The notes under the pieces: generated by a model
The model's input: only the letters and a program-made list of their open reading frames with translations
What the model was told of the DNA's origin: nothing
Databases searched by the model: none
Shown here: in pieces, positions 1-6,856 of the stretch
Layout: every line of letters starts with the position of its first letter
Numbering within the stretch: position 1 is the stretch's first letter
Made by a program: the position numbers and the translations under genes
Assembly (NCBI GenBank): GCA_022425445.1
Contig: JAKMFM010000085.1
Coordinates: forward strand, 1-8,190
DNA from: Planktomarina sp.
GTDB lineage: Bacteria; Pseudomonadota; Alphaproteobacteria; Rhodobacterales; Rhodobacteraceae
Length of the DNA: 8,190 nt
Direction of reading: 5' to 3'

Positions 1-192
1 GTCGCGGCCTGCTCGAAGTGTAACTTAAGAAAAGGATCCCGTAGTTTGAAGCAATCGGGCCTCAATCTGCGCAAACCGATCCGAAAACCGCAGGCTGAAG
101 AGCTGCGCAATCTCGGGCGAAAGTTCCCACCGGGTCATCTACATGAAAGCTGGGTTGATTTTCTGTATTGGGATGCCGAGCTTGAGGCCTAG
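1..192 (+). CDS. HNH endonuclease, 3' end only (partial at the left edge)
   Basis: Frame 1 is open from the first base to a TAG at 190-192, giving 63 residues of a protein whose start lies left of the window. The visible part begins VAACSKCNLRKGS: a CxxC pair followed by N and R-K-G, which is the second zinc-binding/HNH half of the His-Asn-His nuclease fold. It ends with a basic proline-rich tail and the aromatic sequence HESWVDFLYWDAELEA. This C-terminus resembles the short (about 190 residue) HNH proteins common in Rhodobacterales, as I recall them; the catalytic first half is not visible. The specific substrate of these housekeeping-type HNH proteins is unknown to me, and I do not infer restriction or homing activity. 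The gene is convergent with the radical SAM gene and shares bases of its stop codon with it. Confidence 0.8.
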   Translation, partial: VAACSKCNLRKGSRSLKQSGLNLRKPIRKPQAEELRNLGRKFPPGHLHESWVDFLYWDAELEA

Positions 193-195
193 GCC
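186..195. other. Palindromic double stop between convergent genes
   Basis: GGCCTAGGCC is a perfect 10-bp palindrome. Its central CTAG supplies the TAG stop of the HNH gene on the plus strand (190-192) and the TAG stop of the radical SAM gene on the minus strand (191-189). There is therefore no intergenic space and no room for an ordinary intrinsic terminator between the two genes. Confidence 0.85.
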
Positions 196-1121
196 GAGCA
201 GCTGGCCCCACCGAGCACACAAAATTTTGCACAATGCGGGTGGTTGAGCGCAACGTCTTGTTCGGCCTCTTGCAGGGTGGTGCCCAACTCAAACTCCGGC
301 GCGTAGGCCAAAAGTGTGCAGGCCAAAACTGCGGGGCGCGCTGCGCCTTTGCGTTTGACCACCATGCGCGAAGAGGCGCACATTAAACTGTCGGGATCTT
401 TGTTCAAAATTCCCCAACAGGCTGTGGTGATTTCTGGCACTTCGGCACGTTCGTCCAGCTCCGGAAACAATACGGTGGCCCCAGGGTTAAAAGCGTCAAT
501 ATCATATCCGTTCTGCTGGAAAACTGCGCTGTAGCCCGCGCGGCTGGCCGCTTCGCTATCGCCCCAGACGGTGCGCCCCGCGACATGCATGCGAATACCG
601 ACATCGCGCAGCCAGTTCATGCCCTCGAGTGTTTTGTTATAGGCACCCTTGCCGCGCTCCGTGTCATGGTTGGCGCGATCAAAGTGATCGAGCGAGATTC
701 GCAGCGTCAGCTTGCCGGGGAAGGCGGTATTGAGATCTATAAGCCCCTGTTTGACCTGTTTGCGCATCATCGGCAGCATCGCATTGGTTAAGATAAGGAC
801 CTCGTAGCCGGCCGCGAGGCTACATTCCGCGATATCAATCATTTCCGGATTCATGAAGGGTTCACCACCGGTGAAAGCGATCTCGCGCACGGGCCAGTTT
901 CTTTGCACCAATTGTTCCAGATAGTCTTTGACCTCTGCGGCGGTGATATAGACCAATGCGTCGTTGGTTGGGCTGCTGTCGATATAACAATTGACACATT
1001 CGATGTTACAAAGTGTGCCGGTGTTGAACCATAAAGTCTCAGGATGGGTCAGGGCCACACGCGCCCGCGCTTCGCCCTTTGCGGTCACATTGGAATCGGA
1101 GAATTTTTTGAGATGGTCCAT
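189..1121 (-). CDS. Radical SAM protein with a cysteine-rich C-terminus, substrate unknown
   Basis: The 310-residue product should bind a [4Fe-4S] cluster through C38, C42 and C45 (CNIECVNC, the CX3CX2C signature) and cleave S-adenosylmethionine to a 5'-deoxyadenosyl radical. FTGGEPF (83-89) is the SAM-binding GGEP motif, and SLDH (143-146) fits a later strand of the partial TIM barrel. Six further cysteines lie at 235, 248, 268, 297, 301 and 308, the last three as CX3CX6C at the very end. They look like ligands for an auxiliary cluster of SPASM/twitch type, although the spacing is not the textbook SPASM one. The ATG at 1121 is chosen because AAGGAG sits 9 nt upstream; a longer frame from 1208 adds 29 unconvincing residues. 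No precursor peptide or partner gene is adjacent, so the substrate cannot be named. It is divergent from zwf. A weak -10 candidate (TATTAT, 1173-1168) precedes it. Confidence 0.88.
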   Translation of the reverse strand: MDHLKKFSDSNVTAKGEARARVALTHPETLWFNTGTLCNIECVNCYIDSSPTNDALVYITAAEVKDYLEQLVQRNWPVREIAFTGGEPFMNPEMIDIAECSLAAGYEVLILTNAMLPMMRKQVKQGLIDLNTAFPGKLTLRISLDHFDRANHDTERGKGAYNKTLEGMNWLRDVGIRMHVAGRTVWGDSEAASRAGYSAVFQQNGYDIDAFNPGATVLFPELDERAEVPEITTACWGILNKDPDSLMCASSRMVVKRKGAARPAVLACTLLAYAPEFELGTTLQEAEQDVALNHPHCAKFCVLGGASCSA

Positions 1122-1130
1122 AGGCTGTTG

Positions 1131-1136
1131 CTCCTT
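1131..1136 (-). promoter_or_regulatory. Ribosome binding site of the radical SAM gene
   Basis: On the minus strand AAGGAG lies 9 nt before the ATG at 1121. It is the best Shine-Dalgarno match in this part of the window and decides the start in favour of 1121 over the upstream in-frame ATG at 1208. Confidence 0.8.
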
Positions 1137-1209
1137 GAGATCATATGCGCCGCCGCGCGCACCAGTCATAATACGGTGCGGCACAGAACAAAAGGTCCGA
1201 TAAAACATG

Positions 1210-1238
1210 CTGACAGAGACGTGTTTGCGCCCTATAAG
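1210..1238 (+). promoter_or_regulatory. Probable sigma70-type promoter of the zwf-pgl-pgi operon
   Basis: CTGACA (1210-1215, five of six against TTGACA) and TATAAG (1233-1238, five of six against TATAAT) are separated by 17 bp, the optimal spacing. Transcription would start near 1245, leaving a leader of about 57 nt before the zwf ATG. The spacer contains the octamer GTTTGCGC, a half-match to the operator further downstream. Confidence 0.55.
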
Positions 1239-1271
1239 GTGGACACGGGTCGCGCGCCGTTGTAAGCCACC

Positions 1272-1283
1272 GTTAGCGCAAAC
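1272..1283. promoter_or_regulatory. Candidate LacI-family (CceR-type) operator in front of zwf
   Basis: GTTAGCGCAAAC is a 12-bp palindrome with one mismatched pair (10 of 12 bases symmetric) centred on CG within GCGC. It resembles the GTTAGCGCTAAC-type sites of alphaproteobacterial LacI-family regulators. From the literature as I recall it, CceR of Rhodobacter sphaeroides binds such sites and represses Entner-Doudoroff genes until 6-phosphogluconate accumulates. The position, about 30 nt downstream of the predicted transcription start and 18 nt before the ATG, suits repression of initiation or early elongation. The regulator itself is not in the window, so its identity is inference. Confidence 0.5.
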
Positions 1284-1301
1284 ATTTCAGAGGATCCGTC
1301 C

Positions 1302-2753
1302 ATGGTCTCCCGAGTAATTCCTGTTGATCCTTTTGATCTTGTCATTTTTGGTGGCACGGGCGATTTGGCCCGCCGAAAAATACTGCCCGGGCTGTTTCGC
1401 AGGTTTTGCGCCGGTCAAATGCCGGCCGATGCGCGCATCATAGGTGCAGCGCGCGGCGATATCGGCCAGAAAGGTTATCAAGACTTGATCCGCAGTGCCA
1501 TCAACGAATTCGGTGCGCCCTCCGCTGAAAGCCTGGAGTATCTCGACGCCTTTATTACCCAGCTGCACTACGTAGCGGTCGATATTTGCGGCGACGGTGG
1601 TTGGGATGACTTGTCAAAATTGATCCGAAAAGACTTGGTCAATGCCTATTATTTCTCCGTTGCTCCCAGTCTGTTTGGAGATATCGCGGCGCGTTTGAAC
1701 TCATGGAAGATTGCCACGCCTGAAGCGCGCATTGTCGTTGAAAAGCCCTTTGGCCGCGACATGCAAAGCGCCAAAGCTCTCAACAACGTTTTGTCGCAGC
1801 AATTTAATGAAAGCCAAATTTACCGAATTGACCATTATTTGGGCAAAGAAACAGTCCAAAATCTCATGGCCGTACGCTTTGGCAATCTCTTGTTTGAACC
1901 CTTGTGGAACGCGCAATATGTCGACCATATTCAGATCACTGTGGCCGAGACAGTCGGCGTCGGTGGGCGCGGGGCCTATTATGACAAATCAGGTGCGATG
2001 CGCGATATGGTGCAAAACCATTTGATGCAGCTGTTGTGCTTGATCGCGATGGAGCCGCCGTCACATTTCGATCCTGATGCGGTGCGCGACGAAAAGCTCA
2101 AAGTGATCCGAAGCTTGGCACCTGTGGCCGCACATCACGTTGTGCGCGGCCAATACGATGCCACCACCTCAACCGCCAGCTACCGCGCCGATGCGGAAAA
2201 CCAGCGCAGCTTTACGGAAAGCTATGTTGCCATAAAGGCCCATATCGAGAATTGGCGTTGGGCCGGGGTTCCGTTTTATCTTCGAACTGGAAAGAAGCTC
2301 AAGGCGCGCACCTCTGAAATCGCAATTGTATTTAAAAAGTTGCCTCATTCAATTTTTGAGAAATCGGCAGATGAAAAGCAAAACGTGCTGGCCATTCAGC
2401 TCCAACCGAATGAAGGAATGACGTTGGATGTTACCATAAAAGAGCCTGGTCCCGGCGGCATGCGTTTGGTCCACGTGCCCCTAGATATGACTTTTGCGGA
2501 TGCTCTTGGCGATCATTCAGAAGACACGCCAGATGCTTATGAACGGTTGATCATGGATGTGATACGGGGTGACCAAACGCTGTTTATGCGCGGCGATGAG
2601 GTGGAGGCGGCTTGGAAATGGACCGATCCAATCATTGAAGCCTGGGAGGCGCGCAATGATGTGCCCAAGCTTTATGACGTCGGCTCAGCTGGACCTGAAG
2701 ACGCCATGGCGCTGATCCATCGGGACGGTCGACGTTGGCGCGAGGTGAAGTGA
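1302..2753 (+). CDS. zwf: Glucose-6-phosphate 1-dehydrogenase
   Basis: This cytoplasmic enzyme oxidises glucose-6-phosphate to 6-phosphogluconolactone with NADP+ (or NAD+), the entry step of the oxidative pentose phosphate and Entner-Doudoroff routes. The 483-residue length is normal for the family. The N-terminal Rossmann domain carries GGTGDLARRK (17-26) for the dinucleotide. EKPFG (147-151) follows, and RIDHYLGKE (175-183) is the family active-site signature with the substrate-binding lysine. H240 in QNHLMQ matches the catalytic histidine position known from Leuconostoc. FYLRTGKKL (325-333) belongs to the C-terminal substrate/dimer domain. The ATG at 1302 is supported by AGAGGA 7 nt upstream and by the normal N-terminal distance to the GGTGDL motif. 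It is the first gene of a zwf-pgl-pgi operon; its TGA overlaps the pgl ATG (TGATG), implying translational coupling. A sigma70-type promoter and a LacI-family-like operator precede it. Confidence 0.98.
   Translation: MVSRVIPVDPFDLVIFGGTGDLARRKILPGLFRRFCAGQMPADARIIGAARGDIGQKGYQDLIRSAINEFGAPSAESLEYLDAFITQLHYVAVDICGDGGWDDLSKLIRKDLVNAYYFSVAPSLFGDIAARLNSWKIATPEARIVVEKPFGRDMQSAKALNNVLSQQFNESQIYRIDHYLGKETVQNLMAVRFGNLLFEPLWNAQYVDHIQITVAETVGVGGRGAYYDKSGAMRDMVQNHLMQLLCLIAMEPPSHFDPDAVRDEKLKVIRSLAPVAAHHVVRGQYDATTSTASYRADAENQRSFTESYVAIKAHIENWRWAGVPFYLRTGKKLKARTSEIAIVFKKLPHSIFEKSADEKQNVLAIQLQPNEGMTLDVTIKEPGPGGMRLVHVPLDMTFADALGDHSEDTPDAYERLIMDVIRGDQTLFMRGDEVEAAWKWTDPIIEAWEARNDVPKLYDVGSAGPEDAMALIHRDGRRWREVK
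2742..2747 (+). promoter_or_regulatory. Ribosome binding site of pgl inside the zwf end
   Basis: GAGGTG lies 5 nt before the ATG at 2753, within the last codons of zwf. It favours this ATG over an in-frame TTG at 2735 that would add six residues and has no convincing site upstream. Confidence 0.65.
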
Positions 2754-3430
2754 TGCAGCTGACATCGTATGAAACTGCATCGAAGATGATGCAAAGCCTC
2801 TCGGTTCAAATCACATCGCAGCTGTCCGCTGCGATCGAGCTGCGCGGACGGGCTTGTTTGGCTGTTCCTGGTGGCAGCACGCCGGGGCCGCTGTTTGATC
2901 TGCTCAGTGAAGCCCAGTTAGATTGGGCCAATGTGACAGTCATGTTGACAGATGAACGTTGGGTGCCAACAGACAGTGCGAGATCAAATACGGGATTGAT
3001 AAAAAATCGGCTATTGGTCAATGCCGCAAGAGCCGCGCAATATATCGCGCTCTATGCGGAGGACTTAGATCACGTCTTGGGTGCGCGGACACTTTCAAAG
3101 CAGGTGGCGCCGAATTTGCCGATAGATGTGGTGGTTCTGGGAATGGGGGCAGATATGCATACAGCCTCGCTCTTTCCCGGAGCTCCAGAGCTGTCTTTCG
3201 CGCAAAATGAGCTGGCCGATGCGGTCATGCCTATGGTGCCGGTGGGATCTGATCTCGAGCCACGCGTGACCTTGAGTGCCCGGGTGCTTGAGATGGCGCG
3301 TCAGACCCATGTTTTGATCTTGGGAGATGAGAAAAAAGCAGCTCTTGCGCAGGCGCAAACCCTGTCGCCTGTTGAGGCACCAATTGCACAATTTTTACCC
3401 AATGCAACTGTGCATTGGAGCCCGGTTTAG
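2753..3430 (+). CDS. pgl: 6-phosphogluconolactonase (SOL/DevB type)
   Basis: The enzyme hydrolyses 6-phosphogluconolactone made by Zwf to 6-phosphogluconate, preventing build-up of the reactive lactone. The 225-residue product has the family landmarks in order: PGGSTP (39-44) for phosphate binding, TDERWVP (66-72), SNTGLIKNRLL (78-88), LGMGADMHTASLFPG (129-143) with the conserved histidine H136, and a C-terminal LILGDEKKAAL (188-198) strand-helix. The residue before H136 is Met where many homologues have Gly (DGHTASLFP); I believe DMH is common in alphaproteobacteria. The ATG at 2753 overlaps the zwf TGA by one base. The pgi gene begins 9 nt after its TAG, so all three genes should be one transcript. 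The order zwf-pgl matches consecutive reactions and leaves little doubt about the function. Confidence 0.96.
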   Translation: MQLTSYETASKMMQSLSVQITSQLSAAIELRGRACLAVPGGSTPGPLFDLLSEAQLDWANVTVMLTDERWVPTDSARSNTGLIKNRLLVNAARAAQYIALYAEDLDHVLGARTLSKQVAPNLPIDVVVLGMGADMHTASLFPGAPELSFAQNELADAVMPMVPVGSDLEPRVTLSARVLEMARQTHVLILGDEKKAALAQAQTLSPVEAPIAQFLPNATVHWSPV

Positions 3431-3439
3431 GACGAAAAG

Positions 3440-5029
3440 ATGTTCGCAGACTTAAAAGACAAATATGCAGCCGTGCGCGGCCGTCAGATTATCAGCTTAT
3501 TTGATGACCAAAGAGCTGCTGAATTTTCGGTGCAGGCCGATGGTTTGTTTTTCGACTACTCCAAAACCAATATTGATGACGACACCCGAGATATGCTTTT
3601 GGCACTCGTCGAAAAGGTCGATTTACCGCGCAAACGCGCGGCGATGTTTTCAGGCGAAAAAATTAATATTACCGAAGATCGCGCGGTTTTGCACACCGCC
3701 TTGCGCCGCACATCTGGCCCGCTCATGGTGGAGGGCCGCGATGTGATGGAGCAGGTTCTGAGCACACGCGCGCGCATGTTGGAATTTGCCGAGGCCGTAC
3801 GATCTGGAGAGGTGAAAGGGCAGGGTGGTGCCTATACGGATGTGGTCAATATTGGCATTGGCGGCTCCGATTTGGGTCCTGCTATGGCCTGTTTGGCACT
3901 CAAACCCTACGCAGGAGGCCCGCGTTGCCATTTTGTCAGCAATGTGGATGGCGCTCATGTGACGGATGTTTTGGAGAGTTTGGATCCTCGCACCACTTTG
4001 GTGATTGTGGCATCCAAAACTTTTACCACGATCGAAACCCTCACCAATGCGCAGACAGCCCTGCGCTGGATGGCTGAGGCGGTGGAGCGGCCGGCCGATC
4101 AATTTGTAGCCCTGAGCACCGCAGAGGATAAGACTTCGGCCTTTGGAATTGCCGCCGATCGTGTCTTTGGTTTTGAAGATTGGGTCGGTGGACGGTATTC
4201 GGTTTGGGGCCCGATTGGCCTGAGCCTGGCCATTGCCATTGGGGCAGAGCATTTCCGAGCGTTTTTAAGCGGTGCTGAGGTAATGGATGTGCATTTTCAA
4301 ACCACGGCGGCGCAGGACAATTTGCCCATCATATTGGCCTTGGTGGGCGTGTGGCATGCGCAGGTGGCTGGATATGCCACGCGCGCTGTGTTGCCCTATG
4401 AACAGCGCCTGTCTCGCTTTCCTGCGTATCTACAGCAGCTTGAAATGGAGTCTAATGGCAAAGGCGTGGGGATTGATGGCCAAGACCTCACGGATCCCTC
4501 AGGGCCAATTGTTTGGGGCGAGCCGGGCACCAATGGGCAGCATGCCTTTTATCAATTGATCCACCAAGGCCAGCACATCATTCCGTGTGAATTTATGGTG
4601 GCCATTGAGGGCCATGAGCCAAAATTGTCTCATCAACACCAATTGCTTCAGGCCAATTGTTTGGCGCAATCACAGGCATTGATGTTTGGGCGGGACCTGT
4701 CCACAGCATTGAAGATTGCAGAAGGCAAAGGGTTTGAAGGTGCGGAATTGGAGCGCCAAGCCCGGCATCGGGTGTTTAAAGGCAATCGCCCGTCCACGAC
4801 ATTGGTCTATCCTAAACTCACTCCCTTTTGTCTTGGACAGCTGATTGCACTTTTTGAACACCGGGTTTTTGTCGAAGGGGTGATCCTTGGGATCAATTCT
4901 TTCGATCAATGGGGTGTTGAGTTGGGCAAGGAATTGGCCACTGCTTTGGAACCAGTGCTCAAAGGCAGCCATGCCGGGGGCGAAAATGACCCCTCGACAT
5001 TAAACCTTGTGGCAAAACTGCGCGCTTAA
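3440..5029 (+). CDS. pgi: Glucose-6-phosphate isomerase
   Basis: This enzyme interconverts glucose-6-phosphate and fructose-6-phosphate. In organisms using the Entner-Doudoroff route it feeds fructose-6-P or gluconeogenic carbon into glucose-6-P for Zwf. The 529 residues compare with 549 in E. coli. Two SIS sugar-phosphate domains are visible: GIGGSDLGPAM (139-149) and ASKTFTTIETL (191-201) bind phosphate, GGRYSVWGPIGLSLA (250-264) is family signature 1, and FDQWGVELGK (488-497) is signature 2. By alignment of motifs, the catalytic residues are E337 in MESNGKG, H368 in NGQHAFYQ and K497. The start at 3440 lies 9 nt after the pgl stop with a modest AGGA site. It is the last gene of the zwf operon. 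Its TAA overlaps the stop of the convergent Gfo/Idh/MocA gene, so no separate terminator fits between them. Confidence 0.98.
   Translation: MFADLKDKYAAVRGRQIISLFDDQRAAEFSVQADGLFFDYSKTNIDDDTRDMLLALVEKVDLPRKRAAMFSGEKINITEDRAVLHTALRRTSGPLMVEGRDVMEQVLSTRARMLEFAEAVRSGEVKGQGGAYTDVVNIGIGGSDLGPAMACLALKPYAGGPRCHFVSNVDGAHVTDVLESLDPRTTLVIVASKTFTTIETLTNAQTALRWMAEAVERPADQFVALSTAEDKTSAFGIAADRVFGFEDWVGGRYSVWGPIGLSLAIAIGAEHFRAFLSGAEVMDVHFQTTAAQDNLPIILALVGVWHAQVAGYATRAVLPYEQRLSRFPAYLQQLEMESNGKGVGIDGQDLTDPSGPIVWGEPGTNGQHAFYQLIHQGQHIIPCEFMVAIEGHEPKLSHQHQLLQANCLAQSQALMFGRDLSTALKIAEGKGFEGAELERQARHRVFKGNRPSTTLVYPKLTPFCLGQLIALFEHRVFVEGVILGINSFDQWGVELGKELATALEPVLKGSHAGGENDPSTLNLVAKLRA
5026..5029. other. Shared TTAA stop overlap between convergent genes
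   Basis: The tetramer TTAA contains the TAA stop of pgi on the plus strand (5027-5029) and the TAA stop of the Gfo/Idh/MocA gene on the minus strand (5028-5026). The two coding regions overlap by four bases at their 3' ends. This is the second interlocked stop pair in the window. Confidence 0.9.
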
Positions 5030-6111
5030 AGCTCCACAACTCGGTTTTCCAGCGCCGAGAGCTGGGCCGCTTGCCCCATGCGCACGGCCCAAATCCCATC
5101 GGTTAGGCTGACCTCTGGCTGGGCGCCTTGCAAGACAACCTTTTGAAACCTTTGATGTTGATAAAAGGTTGAGCCATTGTGATCACCCGCTGCAAGGAGC
5201 GTTTCGGGCACGGGTGTGTCAATTCGGCGTGGGCCCATCGGGCTACGCGGGCTGATCACAACATGAGGGACGGGTGGGGATGCCATATGTGCCGGCCAAA
5301 ACCGCGCCGGACCGGGCACATTGCAGGCAATCTTTCCTTTAGGTCCAACGGCGTGAATTTCCTCCTGATATTCTGAGCCTTCAGCGAACATGCTCAGCTC
5401 TAGCATGGCGCGGGCCCCGCTGGCGAAGTCCACGATCACATAACCGCAATCCCAGATGTCTGAAGGCCGCCCCTCATAGACCTCATCGAGGTGGTTCACT
5501 TCTTGGCCAGCGCTGGCCATCACCCGTATTGGGTCTGACTTCAAAATCAGCCGCATGAGATCAAAGAAATGGCAGCATTTTTCGACCAATGTGCCACCAG
5601 AATTTTGGTTGAATCGATTCCAATCGCCAACCTTTGGCAGAAACGGAAAGCGATGCTCGCGAATGGTGAGCATTTTTATCCCGCCCGTGACGTCTTCGGC
5701 TTGGTCAATCAGCGCCGTAACAGGCGGCATATAGCGATACTCCATCGCAACCCAAACTGGGGCGGGATAGGTTTGCGCCAAGGCAGTGGCTTGCGCCACA
5801 TCAGCGGCATCGGTGAAGAGGGGTTTTTCGCATAAGATTGGCAAAGCACGCTGGGCCGCAATCTGTTGCAGCTGCTGCATATGGCAGTGATTGGGGCTGA
5901 CGATGACCAAACAATCAAGCGCTTCGAAGGTTAAGAGTGCGTCCAAACTTTCAACCATTGTGGCGTTTGGCAAGGCCTTCATCGCGCTTGCGCGCATTTT
6001 GGCGTCCGGTTCAAACACGACGGTAATCTGCGTGTCGTCTAACAGCTCAATGTTGCGAATATGCTCCTGGCCCATCATGCCGCAGCCAATTAATCCATAG
6101 CGTAGTGTCAT
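5026..6111 (-). CDS. Gfo/Idh/MocA-family oxidoreductase or NAD-dependent glycosidase
   Basis: The 361-residue product has an N-terminal Rossmann fold with GLIGCGMMG (6-14) for NAD(P), then the family hallmark CEKPL (94-98), whose lysine K96 is the usual catalytic or cofactor-contacting residue. The C-terminal alpha/beta domain begins around 125 (YRYMPP). GGTLVEKCCHFFDLMR (172-187) matches the family GGxLxD-x-G-x-H-xx-D segment, with Glu in place of the first Asp and H181 as the likely catalytic histidine. REHRFPFLP and GDWNRF (151-167) form a basic, aromatic stretch just before it. No signal peptide is seen, so it is cytoplasmic. Most relatives are sugar or polyol dehydrogenases. Some clans (GH109, GH179, GH188) are NAD+-dependent glycosidases, and GH188 members are sulfoquinovosidases. 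The monooxygenase and aldo/keto reductase next door make the last option attractive but unproven. It follows the GntR gene by 9 nt; GGACAGG overlaps the gap as its ribosome site. Confidence 0.9.
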   Translation of the reverse strand: MTLRYGLIGCGMMGQEHIRNIELLDDTQITVVFEPDAKMRASAMKALPNATMVESLDALLTFEALDCLVIVSPNHCHMQQLQQIAAQRALPILCEKPLFTDAADVAQATALAQTYPAPVWVAMEYRYMPPVTALIDQAEDVTGGIKMLTIREHRFPFLPKVGDWNRFNQNSGGTLVEKCCHFFDLMRLILKSDPIRVMASAGQEVNHLDEVYEGRPSDIWDCGYVIVDFASGARAMLELSMFAEGSEYQEEIHAVGPKGKIACNVPGPARFWPAHMASPPVPHVVISPRSPMGPRRIDTPVPETLLAAGDHNGSTFYQHQRFQKVVLQGAQPEVSLTDGIWAVRMGQAAQLSALENRVVEL

Positions 6112-6120
6112 TACCTGTCC

Positions 6121-6834
6121 TTACTTGATACGAGCGACATAGCGTGAAATGGAAGGATCGTACCAGTTTCTTGAAAACTCGAGGGCGGCGCCTGTGTTGG
6201 CCCATGCGATTCTTTCGATATAACCGGCCGTTTCTCCTGGACGCAGACTAAATTGATCTACCCCCCAGGTTGGTGTTGGGGCAAAAGACACGCGATCTTC
6301 GGCCCGGACGATCCACAGTCCAAAACGGGTTTGATAGGTGTGATAGAGCGACTCTGAAATTTCTTCGGGCGCGATATGATCGGCCACTGAACCATCAAGC
6401 CAGATCTCTTCTAGAGCCGCGGGCTGGCGATCCAAAAACCGCAGGCGGCGAAACCGAAAAGCTGCTGGGTTTGCGCCAAAATAGGGCGCATCTATCGGTT
6501 TTGGAAGCCGGTCAACCGACAAAAGCTGCGCAGTGGGAAGGCCGGCCCCTTTCAACGATTCTAACCTAAAAAATGAGTAAATACTTGCAGCTTGCGGGGC
6601 GATATTAACGTAATTTCCTGATCCTTGGACACGGCGCAAAAGCTTTTGATCTTGCAGACGGCTCAAGGCTTTGCGCAGCGTGCCGACCGCCACTCCAAAT
6701 TCTGCCGCCATAGTGCGCTCCGGCGGCAAGCGTTCTCCATCAAGCCATTGCCCTGCGGTGATGCGCCGCGCGATGGATTCGCTGATCTGCACATAGGTTG
6801 GCAATGCGCCGGGTGAGGGGGTTGGACTGGCCAT
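6121..6834 (-). CDS. GntR-family transcriptional regulator, HutC/UTRA type
   Basis: The 237-residue protein begins with a winged helix-turn-helix: YVQISESIARRITAGQW (14-30), then GERLPPERTMAAEFGVAVGTLRKAL (33-57), then the wing RRVQGSGNYV (67-76). The spacing and the LPPER-type motif are classic GntR. The remainder, with FRFRRLRFL (126-134), ALEEIWLD (140-147) and the closing ALEFSRNWYDPSISRYVARI (217-236), fits a UTRA ligand-binding domain of the HutC subfamily, which usually senses a small molecule such as a sugar or phosphosugar. It is the first gene of a two-gene minus-strand operon with the Gfo/Idh/MocA gene. It is divergent from the monooxygenase across 83 bp containing an inverted repeat, so autoregulation and control of both operons is likely. 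No convincing Shine-Dalgarno precedes the ATG at 6834, but no other start keeps the whole DNA-binding domain. The inducer is not deducible; a sulfosugar or its breakdown product is a guess from context. Confidence 0.93.
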   Translation of the reverse strand: MASPTPSPGALPTYVQISESIARRITAGQWLDGERLPPERTMAAEFGVAVGTLRKALSRLQDQKLLRRVQGSGNYVNIAPQAASIYSFFRLESLKGAGLPTAQLLSVDRLPKPIDAPYFGANPAAFRFRRLRFLDRQPAALEEIWLDGSVADHIAPEEISESLYHTYQTRFGLWIVRAEDRVSFAPTPTWGVDQFSLRPGETAGYIERIAWANTGAALEFSRNWYDPSISRYVARIK

Positions 6835-6856
6835 GAGTGTGAAGATTGATCCACTA

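Noticed and set aside
62..292. 76-codon minus-strand open frame across the HNH/radical SAM junction
   Set aside because: It conflicts with two better supported genes, and its translation resembles no family.
1122..1208. N-terminal extension of the radical SAM gene from an upstream ATG at 1208
   Set aside because: The extra 29 residues show no family resemblance, and a strong AAGGAG site marks the internal ATG at 1121.
2735..2752. TTG start for pgl six codons upstream
   Set aside because: The ATG at 2753 has GAGGTG at good distance and the usual TGATG coupling with zwf.
3152..3166. Met instead of Gly next to the conserved histidine in the pgl DGHTASLFP motif
   Set aside because: I recall DMHTAS as a common alphaproteobacterial variant, so it is unlikely to indicate altered function.
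3650..4252. 200-codon open frame antisense to pgi
   Set aside because: It lies entirely inside a certain gene, and the translation has no recognisable domain; typical shadow of biased codon use.
5030..5063. Nested inverted repeats (AGCTC/GAGCT and CTCGG/CCGAG) just after pgi, possible terminator
   Set aside because: The arms overlap and cannot all pair, there is no T-tract on either strand, and the sequence codes for the C-terminus of the Gfo/Idh/MocA protein.
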